Shown: positions 24,201-35,378 of the stretch, one piece after another
Layout: every line of letters starts with the position of its first letter
Numbering within the stretch: the stretch's first letter is position 1
Source: Heterocephalus glaber
Taxonomy: Eukaryota > Chordata > Mammalia > Rodentia > Bathyergidae
Length of the DNA stretch: 64,000 bases
Direction of reading: 5' to 3'
Assembly: GCF_000247695.1 (NCBI RefSeq)
Contig: NW_004624783.1
Span: forward strand, 7,326,046 to 7,390,045
Notes under the pieces: generated by a model
Database searches by the model: none
What the model was told of the DNA's origin: nothing
What the model saw: the letters and a program-made list of their open reading frames with translations, nothing else
Made by a program: the position numbers and the translations under genes

Positions 24201-27200
24201 GCCTGGGTGAGAAGCAGGATGTCAGAGGGTGTAAGAGGCAACTTGGACGCCCGGGCCAGTCTCCCGTCCCTCCCCCAGCAACCACCCCAGTCACCCCAGT
24301 GTCCCATATCCCTGCTCATCCCGATGATCCCCAGCACTCCCACCCCTGTCCCCAGCCACTCTGTCCTGTCACACCTCTCCCCAGAATTCCTACCTTCTGC
24401 CACCCAGTCACTTACCCAGTGTCCCCACCTCTGTCCCAATGGCCTCCACCACAAAGTCAGCTGACTTGCCCACCTGGCCAGTCTCCAAACCTGGGCCCCA
24501 GGCCCGCACCTTCTGTGTCCCTGCCTCTGGGCTCACCTGGACCTCAAAGGGGCTAGGGCAAAGAGGGAGCTGCTGTCAGTGCCAGGAAGTGCCCTCGCCA
24601 GAGGTACCCTCCTCGCTTCCCTCCAGCCCCTGCAGCCTGCCTCCTTTCCTCTTGCCCGGTGAAGGCTCAGACAGGAAGGCATGGGGGAGTGTTTACCTTC
24701 GGGGGATGGCGTAGCCGCCCCATGTGATGGTCACCACATACTTCCCAGGCACCACAGGATAGTACTCGCATTCAAACACATCGGCTCCAGCCTCCCGCAC
24801 CTTTACCAGCTCCTCTGTGCCCTCTGGTGTGGAGGTGCAGATAACATCCTGTGAGTCCCACCTCCTCAATTCTCTCAAGAAAGGCTTGGGACCCAGGGAT
24901 CTGAGGGCAGTGTCACTAGTGGGCAGAGCTGAAACTCGGGGTAGGAACCATGGTCATCCCTGTGCCCAGAAGTGTTCATCCCAGTGAGGCACACAAGACA
25001 GAACTAGTTCTAGTTTGCAGCCTGGGAAACTGAGGCAGGGAAGGGACAATGTGCCAAGATCCCATGGGGCCCCTTTGGAGTCTGCTCCTAGGGTGGAGTG
25101 GTGCTGGCTGTCATTACCCTCGGGTTGTCAGAACAAGCGGCCAGATTTCTTCCCTGCTCCTCCACCCCCAGCCCCGACATGGCACTTACTTGGCCCCTTG
25201 ACTGTGACCTTGAGCTCCCCACTGCCGGCACCCTTGGTGAACACCTTGAAGTCGGCCACCTCTTTCACACGTACACCTTTGGGTTGCAGGCCTCGCCCAG
25301 AGGCACGGCACGCGTTGGGATTACAGGCTAGGGAGAGGAAGGAAAGGGAGTTTGGGGGTGCCGAGAAGCCCTGGACAGAGCCTCAATCACTTGTCCCCTC
25401 ACTGGCCGCAGTCCTCTTGACTCCCTCACCAACAGGCACAGGCCATGGCCCCATGAACCCCTGCCCTGCTTCCTTTATGTCTCCCACACAACTGGGCTGC
25501 TGGGAGCTGTGCTGAGCAGAGCTGGCACCAGGTCAGGTAGGTTACAAGAAACCCTTTCTGCTGGGGTCCTCAGAGCCAGTACCACTTGGGACAAAGACAT
25601 GACAGAGCCTGGCTGACAGTGAGCTAAGAAAGGCAGGGAAGGGCCCTTTGTCCACACCAAGTCCATCCATCTGGGTCTTCTCAGAGCCACCATCACAGCC
25701 TCAGGAACTAGGTCACGCCACAAAACATCCAGCAATACCATGGAACCAGAGCTGTTCCATGTAACATGAAGCCTGCCACAGAGCACAGGCAATGCATAGA
25801 AACCAGCCTGCCATGGGACACGGGCAAGAGTTCGAATCTCAGCCTGCCACAGAACACATAAAATGGCATGGAGCCCAAGGGGCACCAAAAAACAGGCAGT
25901 GACATGTAACCCAGGGCTTGCCACAGAACACAGGCAGTGGCACAGAACCTGGGGCCTGCCGCAGAATGCCACAGAATAGGGCTAATCCACAGCATATGGG
26001 TCATGCCACACAGCACAGGTGAGGCCAGTCTGCCATGGCTATGCCCAGCCTTGCCTCCGCTGGCGAGTACTAATGTGGCTCCACTCTCTTGGCCTGGTGG
26101 ACGACGGCCACGGAGGGGGCAGGCGGCAGCAGGGGCTCTGAGTGCAGGGAGAGAAGCAGTGTGTGTGTGGGGGTGTCACCAACTGAAGGCCCGGCAAGCA
26201 GGTGGGGTCTTACTGGTCATCCTTCAACCTTTCCACCCACGGTGGCACCTGCTGTGATATCCTTCGGTGTGGTCTCCTGCCCCTCCTCTTAGGGCTGGGA
26301 GATGATCAGGACAAGGCCTTCCTAGGGCCTGACCTGGCAACTCTTTCTGCCCAGCTCAGCCCTCAGCTACCTACCCTCCTTGAGGATTAAGTGCTGCATT
26401 TACCATCAGTCCTCAGACCTGGAATTTGGTGGCAAGTCTTTCTGCATCTCGGCTTTGGTGAGGGTTATTTGGGGAATCAGTATAAGTAAAGCCCCTTACC
26501 TTCTGCCACGTGGACAGGGAATGGACTGCGAGTGATGGGGGAACCAGCAAAGGCCACGTGCACTGTGTGTGGTCCCTCCATCACAGGCCTGTATGTGCAA
26601 CGGAATGTGCTGTCACCCTTGTCTTCCAGGGCCACCTCTACTGTGTCCTGACGGCCCTGTGGGTCCACAATCACCACAGCAACATCACCAGTGCCAGCTC
26701 CTGCCATGGACAGAGGACATCAGGGACATTCTGGACACACATAGCCAATCAGGGCCCTCCCCCATTCTGGGACCAGCCAGCCTCTGCCTAGAACCTCTGC
26801 CCTAGCCCGCTGTTCACACCCCCACGTCCTGTCAGGGGCTGCCCACCTGACATACCCGGGTCCCACACATACCAGCAGTGTAGATGTCAAAGTAGGTGGG
26901 TTTGTTGGCTACATTACCCACAGGTTCCAGGCCAGGGCCACGGGCTGACACCTTGTTAGCATCCCCCAGGGCCATGCCCACATTCACCTCAAAGGGGCTA
27001 CGCTCAATGTTCTGGCCAGCAAAGAGCACAGTCACCTAGAGGTCAGAGGTCAAAGGTTAGCTTCTAGCAGAGAGCAGTTCTGAGAGGGGCGGAGGGACAG
27101 AGTAGAGCCAAGGAAAGCAAAAGGCAGATGGTTGGTACCCTAGGAGGGGTGGGTGTGGGCTGAGAGGGGTACATTGAACCAGCCATGGATGTGAGTGGCA

Positions 27201-30200
27201 GGGAAGTCAGGAGGGCCTACAGGGAGATACCTTATGTAACCCAGCGACCTTGGGCACGTAGGAGACAGCATACGTGCGGTCCTTGTCATTGTTGGGAACC
27301 ACCTTGGCCTATTGAGAGGGAAAGAGATTGGAAGTCGCAGTGGTTGTGGCCCCTGCTGACCACACAGTGCCCAGGGCTCCTCAGCCCCACGTGGTTCCAT
27401 GATGATGTCTTCTCTAGCCTCCACAGCACCCCCCAGGAATCTGGTTCCAATCCCATGCTAATCCCTCCGTCCCTGAGGGCCTTTCCATACCTCCTCCGTG
27501 TGACCCTCAGGGTCCTCAATGTAGACCAGCACCTCGCCCAATCCAGCATCCACCGTCTGCACAGTGAAGTGGGCAGGCTGCAGCACTGTGTTGCCCTGGG
27601 GCTCAATGCCTACGGGTAGAAGCAGAACCCAAATTATGCACCAGGACCCTACCCCTGCCCAGCTTCCCTGGGGAAGGCCCTCAGGGTTCCACACATACCA
27701 GGCCCATAGGCAATAGCTTTCTTGGGGTTCAGCTGCTTAGAGCGAACAGGGGCACCAGGTTTGAGCTTGGCCTTGGGGAACTGGGAGAGGTAGGTCATGA
27801 CCGAATGCTCATCCACGTTGGGGTCCACAATCTCCTCAGGGGCAATCACCTGCATGGAGAGGAATGATTCTCATGGTGCCCTCTTTACCCAGCAGCCTCA
27901 GTTCTCACCTGCATCCTGCCACGTATCCTCACAGGCCAACCTTTAGCTCTGCTCCACCATCCCTCATGCCCCACACATCACCCCATCCGCCAGTGTACCT
28001 GGGGCACCCCGAGCCAGTCATCCGCCTGTTGCATGGCCTCTCGAGCGTTCTGCACTGGCTGGTTGGGATCCCAGGCCTCCCAGTCTGGGCAGAGGCCTGG
28101 AGAGATGGTGGAAAGGATCAAAAGTTAAGGGAAACCAGGCAGCCAGATGCTGAGCACCTGCGTCTGTAGGTTCTCCCTACACCTTCAGAGGCTGCAGCTT
28201 CTACTACCTTTCCGGCCAGCTTGAGGCCCCTGACCAACCAGGTTCCTGCTGCCTCCTGATGTCACAGCCCATCAGCTGGGATCCCAAGTAAGATGCAGCA
28301 GCCCTCACTAGCAGCAACAATGAAGGCTTTCTGCCCTCGCTGATGCAGCCTGGCACCAACCCTGCCAGCTGGCTTACTGCCTTCCCAAGACCCAGCAGAG
28401 ACCCCGAACACCAAGCCCCCATGAGGGACCCTTGCCAGACTTCTTTTGCCTCATTCAAGTTGCTTCAGGGGTGAGGAGGGGAGGGCAAAGGCCCTGTCCC
28501 ACGTATGCCTATCCCCTCAAGCTGCAGCCCCAGCATTCTAAGCACTTCCTGCACCCTAAGCACTTCCTGCACCAGCCCTATGCATAAGACTCCTTTCCTG
28601 ACTGCCCTGGAAGAGGATGAGTTCTCCTCTGGGCCATAAAGAGCCCAGCCTCCTAGCAGTTCAAATGTGAGGTAGGCCCAGATCACACTGTGAAGCTGTA
28701 CAGGGTCAGGGGATGCTTGGTCCAGAGCTGGAGTGGGGCCTTATGCATTAGTAGGGAGGGGGCCAGCTCAAAGGCCAGAATCCATGACTGGCCGGAACAG
28801 CTGAGCTCACTGCTGGCAGCCGCACCAGCTGTGGGCAGTGGCCCAGCAGCTGGGAATGCTTCCCAGGCAGCATGCCCCTGCCTCCCACTCCCTGCTCCCC
28901 AGCTGACCCCAGGGTGGGGGTGGGATTTCCCCAAGGGGCTGTGGCTCCTCAGGCAGCGTAAGGTAGAAGAAGACCTCTCCTCTCAGGAGATGAAGGTCAA
29001 GTAGGAGCTGTGTACCAGGTAGGGCCTTGGCCTACGCAGCCTGTTTGCTGAGGGCCCTGATCTACCTGACTAGGCCAGGGCCCACACACAGAGGGGGCAG
29101 GGTTGGGTCACCTGCCCCTGGATAGTACTGCACTGCCTCAGCCCACATCATGCTGGGCTTCAAGCCCTCCTCAAACTCTTCCAGGGTCTCATCAAAAAGA
29201 GCCTTCTCTTAGTCTAACTCTGGGCTTTCTTGTCACAAGGTCCATCACACTTTCCTCCTCTCTGCTCAGAGGGGATGATGCCCATGTGGCAAAGCAGGGA
29301 AGCAAGGCCTTGGCCTCTGGGTGTAAGGTGTGTGATTACTAACAACTCACAGCCCTGTCTGAACCTCACTTCCCTGGGTCTATAAAATGAGGTGTTTTAA
29401 ATCTTTTCCTGCCCCGCAGAATCAGGCCCGCCTACTGGTAGGTCCTGACTAGAGCAGTGATTCCTGGTAGGAGGAGGAGCAAACTCCATGTTGCTCTTGA
29501 TCCCTGACAACCCCCGGCCTCGCCTCCTTCCCACTGTCCTTCCAGGCTGAGGCTTCATGGGTGCCTGCTGGCCTACTCACCAGGGGCACAGTTGTCCACC
29601 AGGGCACCCAGGGCCTTGCCATCCTGCCAGTCACGGTTGAAGTTGGTGATGGGTAGCTGGGGCACCTTGTTCTGAATCCATCCAAGTAGTCGCTGCTTAG
29701 GTGTCTGTTTGCGGGCATCCTCGTCATCCTCATCCTCCCACATGGGCATGGAGATGGAGTAGTGCAGGATCAGTGTCCATATCAGGCCCAGGATCAGCTT
29801 CAGGTTCCCATCCACAATGGCCTTGCTGTCTACAGAGTGGAGGGAACAAGCTGGTCCCACCTCATGCCACACTTCTGCCCCGAGTGCCCATCCACACCTG
29901 CCCAGCTGCCTGAGGCGCTGCTAGAGTGCCAGGGTCAGGTTCCTATCTCCACATCTTACCCCCTTCTTTGCCCACTAAATTCTGTCTCTGACAAGTCCTG
30001 GTCCATGCGTCAAATCCTCTGTCCCTCATAGTACCTCCACCTCTACTGCAGCGCTTGAGGCTGCCTCCAATCTAAGCCAGTTTCCCATTTTGGCCCTCCT
30101 GGACTGCAGGCCTCTTGGGTTCAGACATTATTTTTAAAAAAATAATTTTATCAACATACAACAAACTGCACATTTTAAAGTACAGTTTGATAAGCTTTGA

Positions 30201-33200
30201 CACTAAGCATGTACCCACAAAGCCACTGCTACAAATCAAGAATAATCAGCATGGCCACCACTCCCTAAACTGCCTTGTACATAGCCCTTTGTGAGCCTTT
30301 CTTCCTGATCTGTTCTCTATTATGATAAATTAGTTTGTGTTTTCTTGAAGTTTATATAGATGAGATCATACAATCATCTTGGGGTGGGGGTCTGACTTCT
30401 TTCACTTTAGATCCTGGGTTTCATCTTCTACACTGTGGGCCTAGAATTGAGCAGGGTCTCAAGAAAAGTGATTGAATGAATATTTTGAAAGCTTAAGTTA
30501 GACAAAAATGGGATCAGCCCTTTTCCACTCACAATTTACCCCAAAGGCCATACGGGCTCTTGGAACAATGGAGTTCTGGGAGGGTGAGGGGGCATAGCAT
30601 GTCCTCAGCTAAGTTGGTTTTTTTTGGTACCGGGGATTGAACTTGGGACCTTTCGATTGTGAGGCAGGCAGCAGAATCACTGAACTAAATTCTCAGCCCT
30701 CAGCTAAGTTTTAAAAGTTACATTGCCAAATGCTGGGGATCAGGGAATCTCAAAAAAGCCAGGAGAAGGAAATCTCATCCAAGGGGGGGGGGTCAAGGCT
30801 TAGACTGAGGCACACTCTACCCATCACCTCCTCTGAGTAATACTTTGGACCAGAACTAGCTCCCCAAGATTTTAGAGCCCCAGTTTCCCTTCAGTAGTTA
30901 GAGGGAAATATCCAGAAGGGGAGGGGGTTAGAGTACAGATTTTGGAATCCACCCTACAGTAAAGCACAACGCAGGCCTGAAATCCATCAGCTTCTCTGAG
31001 CATTGACTGCTTTTAAGAGGCTTGGAGGGGGCAAAGACTCAGTCTTGTTTACTGATGTTGCCTGAGAGATGAGAGAAGGTGGGGCTGGAGATTCCTACCT
31101 TATACACCTTTTCCTGCTCCCCTCTCCCAGATTCTGGGGGAGCGTATTAGAAGACAAGGGCCTGGGGAACCCCTGACGTCTCCACTCCACCCCCACCTAC
31201 CTCTGAGGAGGATCCTGGTCTTCCTGGGCCCTGGGGCCTCCCCCACCCAGTCACTGATTCATCCTTCCTTCCCTAACAGCTCCCCAGCCCGCCCCTTTCC
31301 CCTGGCTTCACTGCAGCACAATGGTTTGGCAGCCCTTGGATTCCATGACACACTCGCTGCTGGCCTCTGGTGCTTTCTTTCACTCTCTGTCACACACAAG
31401 CTCACAACACTTTCACACAGTCTGGACGCCCCAGTGCCCCCAGCCTCTCACAGCCCTGACAGCCGCCAAAGCTGGGGACTCACACACCCAAAAGTGCCCT
31501 CTGTGAGAGAGGCCTTGAGGCTTGCGGCTGGGAGGAGGTGAGAGGTGGAGAAGGGGTCCTGTTTGCTGGAGAGAGAGGTTTCTCCCTAGCAACTGGCCCT
31601 GGGCCAGACAGCAAGTGGTCCATAGCTTGGGGCAGGATGGGGACAGCAGGCTTCAGTCCCACCCTGGGAGCAATGACCTTCCTCTCCCTCCTCCCCTTGG
31701 AAGCCAGGCAGAGGCGTGAGCTCAACTCAACCCAAGCTGCTTCCCGGTGCAGCACCCCACTGAGCCATCACTTTGCCTGTTACCCCCCAAAGAGTAGGAG
31801 AAACCAGACAGCTAGTCCCAGACCAGATACACACTCAGACTGCCTCTAGCGGAGAGGCGGGGAGAGAGGGCTGGGCAGAGGGAGGTGCTGGGACAGCTGC
31901 TGCCCCCTCCAGCCCCTCCCTCGGCTGTTGGCTCCAGGAGAAGGAATAGCAACTGGGGAACAGCTGCGGGACAGAGAGCTGCCTCATAGGCCTCTTTGTT
32001 CTGAGGGGCTGAGGGGACAGTAGGGGTCCAGAGGGGGTGCTGGGGGGTAAGAAGGGCATGTAGTTCCTTTGATCTAGGCTGTGAACTCCTCTTCCAGGTG
32101 GACTCTGAGAAGTCCCACCCCCTGCTCCCACCCCAAACCCTGACTTCCCAACTAGAAAGAGAAGTGGGGAGTCTTTATGACACCCCCTAGATGCCCAGTT
32201 GCTCCATTTCAGTCCTGAGACAATGTCCTGCAGGAGGTCTATGGGTGGCTCCTCCCCACCACTAAATAGGACCCGGGGAACTAGAGGAAGCAGGATACCC
32301 CCCTCCTTGCAGGTAGCCCCTCTACATCTCCTTGGGGTCTCCGGGCTGCTGTCTGTGCCCTTCCCCTGGAGCCTCAGCCCTGGCCTAGCAGCTGAATTGC
32401 TGACAGCTTATCTCATCAGCATGAGTGAGCCTCTTGGCCCATACAGGGCACAGCTCCCCTTCCTCCCAGCGGGAACTCAGGGAACTTCCCTCCCACCCTC
32501 AAACAGCTCTGGCTTCTCTCCCCCTGACGAGGAGCTGGCCCCTCCACAGCTGAGCCAAGGGGGCCCGGAGCCAGGCACCGCCATGGGGGAGGGGAGAGGT
32601 GCGCTGGGAAGGATGAGGCCTGGAGAGGGGCCTGGCCTCCCCCGTAGCGCGCAGCCGGAGAGAGGGGGGAGGCTGAGTAGTTTCCCATCATGTCTTGCAG
32701 AGGCCCCAGGCTTTCCCCTGGAGACCCCACCTGGGACAGTCTGTCCTGCCTTTCATTCCCAGCAAGGAGGGGGATGACATACAGCCCCAGGACTGCCTCT
32801 CTCACCCTCCACCTTCCCCTCCCCGCCACCCCTCAACCCCACTACACACACCAGGGCCCCTCCCCCACCCCTTGCCCTCAGCCTTGTCCTTCTGGAAAGC
32901 TCAGAGACATCTGCTGTGTCACGGAGACAGGGCTATTTCCAGGCCAGGGCTGGCGGGTGGGGGAGCAATACTGGGGCAGCAGGAGGTAAGGCCTAGGGAG
33001 GGGACTGGACAGGGCAAAGGGCCCCTGGACTGACCTCAGCTGCTAATTCAGGAGGCCTGGAGATGGCCCTGAGGGAGAATGGGGGTGGCTAGGCCTCCAG
33101 TTACCTAGACTGGGGGGCACCTGGCCCCATGTGCAATTCTGCTCCTGGAGCCCTAGGAAGCACTCTGCAAGGGGTCCATCCTGTAAATCACAGCAGGGCT

Positions 33201-34519
33201 CTTAAAAGCTCACCACAGGTGTGGGATGGGGCTCTGCTGCAGGCTCCCAGCCTGCCAGGATGAAGGCGGGAATGTGAGGGGCAGGCCACCCAAAGCCCAC
33301 CCTGGGCTAGTGGGATCCAGAGGCTGGCGGCCTCCCCAGCTCCACCCAGCATGGACACACCTTCCAAATCTGGTTACACTCAATGACTTCCTCCCTTCCA
33401 CAGGCCATTCCCTCCCTCCCCAAGCCCAGACTGTTAGTGGCAGCCAATCCCAGGCATAGGGTGTGGGTTGGGGCAGGGCACCCAGAGGCAGGAGCCCCCT
33501 CTAGGCAGGCTAAAGCAGGAGAAGAGCAGGCAAGGGTTAAACTGCCTGCCACTGTTCAGTGCCTTTTTAGGTTTTTCTGAGGATGGGCCCTGCCTGCACC
33601 ATCCTGGGCCTGAACTCAGCTGCTGAGCACAGCCTGTGGAGAACCTTAGTGGTGCTGCATGGCCACCAGCTCTTCCTAGCCTCAGAGCCTGGGAGACTCG
33701 GGCTGGGGGTGTGTGGTTGGGACCTGTCTTCAGTCCACACCTTGCGTGGGGAGGGGGTTGCTGGGAAGCCATTTGCTTTGTTGGTATGGGGTAGATGCCC
33801 CCAGAATCAGTAATGCCCTCTTAAGCATGCACGGGGACTGCCCAATACAAGGAAGAGGGACAGTGAATGGCCCCAGGCTGGTGGGAGTGTAGAGGGGAAG
33901 GCTTTAGCTGCAGGGATCAGAAAGGGTAAGGTCTAGACTTTCTAGCCACCTAGGGAGTGTCCCTTGTCCACAGAGAAGTGTCAAGACAGTGCCAGGGTGG
34001 CTGCATCAATGAGGGAGAGGCAGGGCCCAGGGACCCTCTGGTGCAGGGTGGGTGGGTGGGGGCTCCCTTTCCCATCTCTCAGCTCCCCATGGGCCCACTC
34101 AGCACCTGTGTCCCCTGCTCCTAAGGGACAAGCCCTCCCCTGCTGTGGCCATGCCCGCACTGACCAATGGACACGAGTTTGATGTGCTCGCGCTCCAGGA
34201 ACTCGAGGGCCACGGACACGTTCTCCAGCTTCATCTGGCGGAAGTTGGGGCGCGGGTGGAACTTGCGGTACATGCGCTTCTGGCTGAGCACTTCGAGCAG
34301 GGCGATGAGCCGCAGCCCGTCGCTGAGGTCGCGCTGCAGGTCGGTCAGGCGCTTGCCCACGCACTTGAGGTGCTCGTTGCACCAGCGTGTGAACGTGTTC
34401 TGCTGAATCTTCTTCCACGGCGCGTCCTCGGCCAAGTCCTTCTCGGTGGACGGCATCTCGTCTGCCTCGTCTCCCAGGCCAAAGCCGGAGGCGTCGGGGT
34501 ATCCGCTGTTGTTCATCAT
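9096..34519 (-). CDS. FLNC: Filamin C, complete 48-exon coding region
   Basis: I placed 48 exons whose lengths sum to 8181 nt, or 2726 aa plus TGA; human filamin C is 2725 aa. The product is the striated-muscle actin cross-linking filamin. It has an N-terminal actin-binding domain of two calponin-homology modules (about residues 1-260) and 24 filamin immunoglobulin-like repeats. A first hinge lies between repeats 15 and 16, the muscle-specific insertion is in repeat 20, and a second hinge (serine-rich, [11 protein letters not shown]) precedes repeat 24, the dimerisation repeat. It links actin to the sarcolemma and Z-disc; in humans, mutations cause myofibrillar myopathy and cardiomyopathy. 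Reading frame and intron phase agree at every junction and no disabling change was seen, so the gene looks intact. All introns are GT-AG except the last, which is GC-AG. The start [10 protein letters not shown] was chosen by similarity to the family. Confidence 0.97.
9984..10068 (+). mobile_element. ID-type SINE in FLNC intron 46
   Basis: GCAGGAATTTACTCAGTGG start, AAGGTCCTGAGTTCAATTCC middle and GGTACC before an A-tail. The 5' end is altered, with a run of eight or more G. Confidence 0.8.
12420..12662 (-). CDS. FLNC: FLNC exon 40: muscle-specific repeat-20 insertion
   Basis: Encodes about 81 residues with no Ig signature: [20 protein letters not shown], then [17 protein letters not shown], then [20 protein letters not shown]. 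This is the insertion in repeat 20 unique to filamin C, which targets it to the Z-disc and binds Z-disc proteins. It is basic and Ser/Thr-rich, consistent with phosphorylation sites, and appears fully conserved. Confidence 0.93.
12769..15745 (-). CDS. FLNC: FLNC exons 32-39: Ig repeats about 16-20
   Basis: Exons: 15646-15745, 15221-15361, 14844-14972, 14578-14751, 13788-13949, 13504-13707, 12981-13133 and 12769-12891, ending at about residue 2162. They include repeats whose human counterparts bind partners such as integrin tails and FATZ family proteins. Motifs seen: [52 protein letters not shown]. Confidence 0.92.
16060..16158 (-). CDS. FLNC: FLNC exon 31: hinge 1, probably alternatively spliced
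   Basis: Exactly 33 codons in phase 0, [16 protein letters not shown]...THW, proline-rich and without an Ig fold. It corresponds to the hinge-1 segment between repeats 15 and 16 that is known to be present or absent in filamin C isoforms. The acceptor is CCTCCTCAG. The donor TGG|GTACTG is weak, which agrees with skipping. Removing it keeps the frame. Confidence 0.92.
16511..19675 (-). CDS. FLNC: FLNC exons 22-30: Ig repeats about 11-15
   Basis: Exons: 19502-19675, 19212-19374, 18779-18939, 18081-18248, 17877-18000, 17335-17491, 17074-17263, 16876-16899 and 16511-16758. They encode residues to 1734. Exon 29 is only 24 nt (codes for SIGGHGL between split codons), the kind of micro-exon gene finders miss; its acceptor TTTCTAG and donor GTGAGTG are good and the frame demands it. 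Confidence 0.92.
20201..20798 (-). CDS. FLNC: FLNC exon 21: large 598-nt exon over two Ig repeats
   Basis: This encodes residues 1066 to about 1264 without interruption, where most exons here are 80-270 nt. It covers repeat 9 ([14 protein letters not shown]...) and repeat 10 ([14 protein letters not shown]...) and runs into repeat 11 ([10 protein letters not shown]). Flanking introns are standard; acceptor CTAG at 20801-20799, donor GTGAGTG at 20200. Confidence 0.93.
21149..27849 (-). CDS. FLNC: FLNC exons 4-20: end of CH2 and Ig repeats 1 to about 8
   Basis: Exons: 27699-27849, 27491-27609, 27231-27308, 26873-27035, 26500-26700, 25190-25327, 24697-24823, 24416-24552, 24009-24202, 23800-23913, 23042-23185, 22711-22834, 22434-22594, 22077-22167, 21828-21997, 21503-21620, 21149-21411. 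They encode residues 235 to 1065. Repeated marks of the filamin fold are visible: GPGLEP-type starts, the D-NGDGTF/-Y--TP-PG-Y block, and -IP-SPF ends. Exon 14 (23042-23185) ends at a weak donor AGG|GTTCGT, the only frame-compatible choice. Confidence 0.93.
25716..26030. repeat. Degenerate 36-38 bp tandem repeat (minisatellite), FLNC intron 8
   Basis: Copies of GCCTGCCACAGAACACAGGC and a following GCATGGAACC-like half recur with starts near 25771, 25806, 25842, 25879, 25916 and 25954, so the period is 35-38 bp over at least six diverged units. Confidence 0.75.
27999..34519 (-). CDS. FLNC: FLNC exons 1-3: actin-binding domain
   Basis: Exons 34165-34519, 29581-29829 and 27999-28096 encode residues 1-234. 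Exon 1 carries CH1, with [20 protein letters not shown], the classical actin-binding surface, and ends GTGTCCATTG. Exon 2 ([19 protein letters not shown]) and exon 3 ([20 protein letters not shown]) carry CH2. Both boundaries leave one base of a split codon (I-D, G-L). Intron 1 is the longest, 4.3 kb. Confidence 0.95.
30125..30425. mobile_element. Old L1 3'-end remnant
   Basis: Diverged sequence with CACATTTTAAAGTACAG, GATCATACAATCATC and TCTGACTTCTTTCACTT, resembling the 3' part of mammalian L1M elements. Identification is from memory of the consensus. Confidence 0.6.
30617..30702 (-). mobile_element. ID-type SINE, reverse
   Basis: T-tract, GGTACCGGGGATTGAACTTG and GAACTAAATTCTCAGCCC. Confidence 0.9.
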
Positions 34520-34930
34520 GCTGTCGGAGGCGGGGGTCGGGCCTGCACGGCCTGGGGGTTCGGGGTGCGGGTGCTGTCGGGTCTCGACTGCAGGACGCCG
34601 CTACGCTGCGCTCCTCTCCAACTTCTCTGCGCCCTGACTGGCGGGGCTCCGGACCTCTAGCTGCTCGCCGCTCTCTCCTCTCGCTGTCTCCCTCTGGGGG
34701 CGGAGCGGTGCTCGGGAAGTGCGGGCCGGGCCGGGGCGGGGGGTTTAAGAAGCCCCCGTGCCGCTCCCCCCACCCCCCGCCGCGCCCGCGGCCCCCAGGG
34801 CCACGTCAGAGCGCCGGCCTCCCAGGAATGCCGCCCGGCCCGCGGGTGGGGGCCGCGCCGAGCCCCACGGCCCCGCCCCCGCCGCCCCTCCTCCACGCTG
34901 CCCTGCGAGCAGCCGGACGGGTCACGCACC
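34165..34930 (-). promoter_or_regulatory. FLNC: FLNC promoter and first-exon CpG island
   Basis: Very GC- and CpG-rich sequence covers exon 1 and about 400 bp upstream of the ATG at 34519. A TTAAA-type AT patch lies at 34743-34748 in an otherwise GC-only context and could act as a weak TATA element, but this is speculative. Confidence 0.6.
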
Positions 34931-35378
34931 TGCCCACTTGGCCGGGGGCCACGGTGCGGGAAGATGGGGTGAAGGCGGCAGTTCCCATGTGCACTCAAGA
35001 CCTCAAAACTAATCACTGTCACTCAGGGATGAAATATGTCCCTGCTCACCCAGAGGGATTATAGAGATAAATGGGGAAACTGAGGCCAGTGGCTAGTGGC
35101 TAGGCTAAACACACTGATCCCGTGTTGACAGAATTTTCTGGATGTGGTGAGGTTGTTGACAGGGCCTGGGAGTCCTGGCTTCTAGCCCGGGGTATTGTCC
35201 ACCTGTGGACAGGGAAAGGAAGTGCTGTGTTTGTGTACACAGAGGGCCTGAGAGGAAGCAGGGACATAGCCCAGGCCAATTTGGGGCTACCTCCCCTCAT
35301 TGCTCCACTTTACAGATAGAAAAACCTCATTTAGAGCCCAAAGCCAGGGTCCCAGGGGAAAGAGCGAGGCTCCTGCCC

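Larger units (their letters stand above)
29830..34164 (-). other. FLNC: FLNC intron 1
   Basis: The longest FLNC intron, with an L1 remnant (30125-30425), a reverse ID SINE (30617-30702) and about 3 kb of GC-rich unique sequence. Such a first intron may hold muscle enhancers, but I see no site strong enough to name. Confidence 0.85.

Noticed and set aside
25475..26016. Cys/Trp-rich repeated open frames on the minus strand
   Set aside because: They are translations of the degenerate tandem repeat in FLNC intron 8, not a gene.
25716..26030. Repeat array considered as a CRISPR array
   Set aside because: Units are diverged, directly adjacent and without unique spacers, and the DNA is mammalian.
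32199..32777. 192-aa open frame inside FLNC intron 1
   Set aside because: Proline/serine/glycine-rich frame from GC-rich DNA, no family match, no conserved start context.
34052..34660. 202-aa open frame on the plus strand over FLNC exon 1
   Set aside because: It is the antisense shadow of the GC-rich FLNC first exon; no similarity to a known protein and no splice context.
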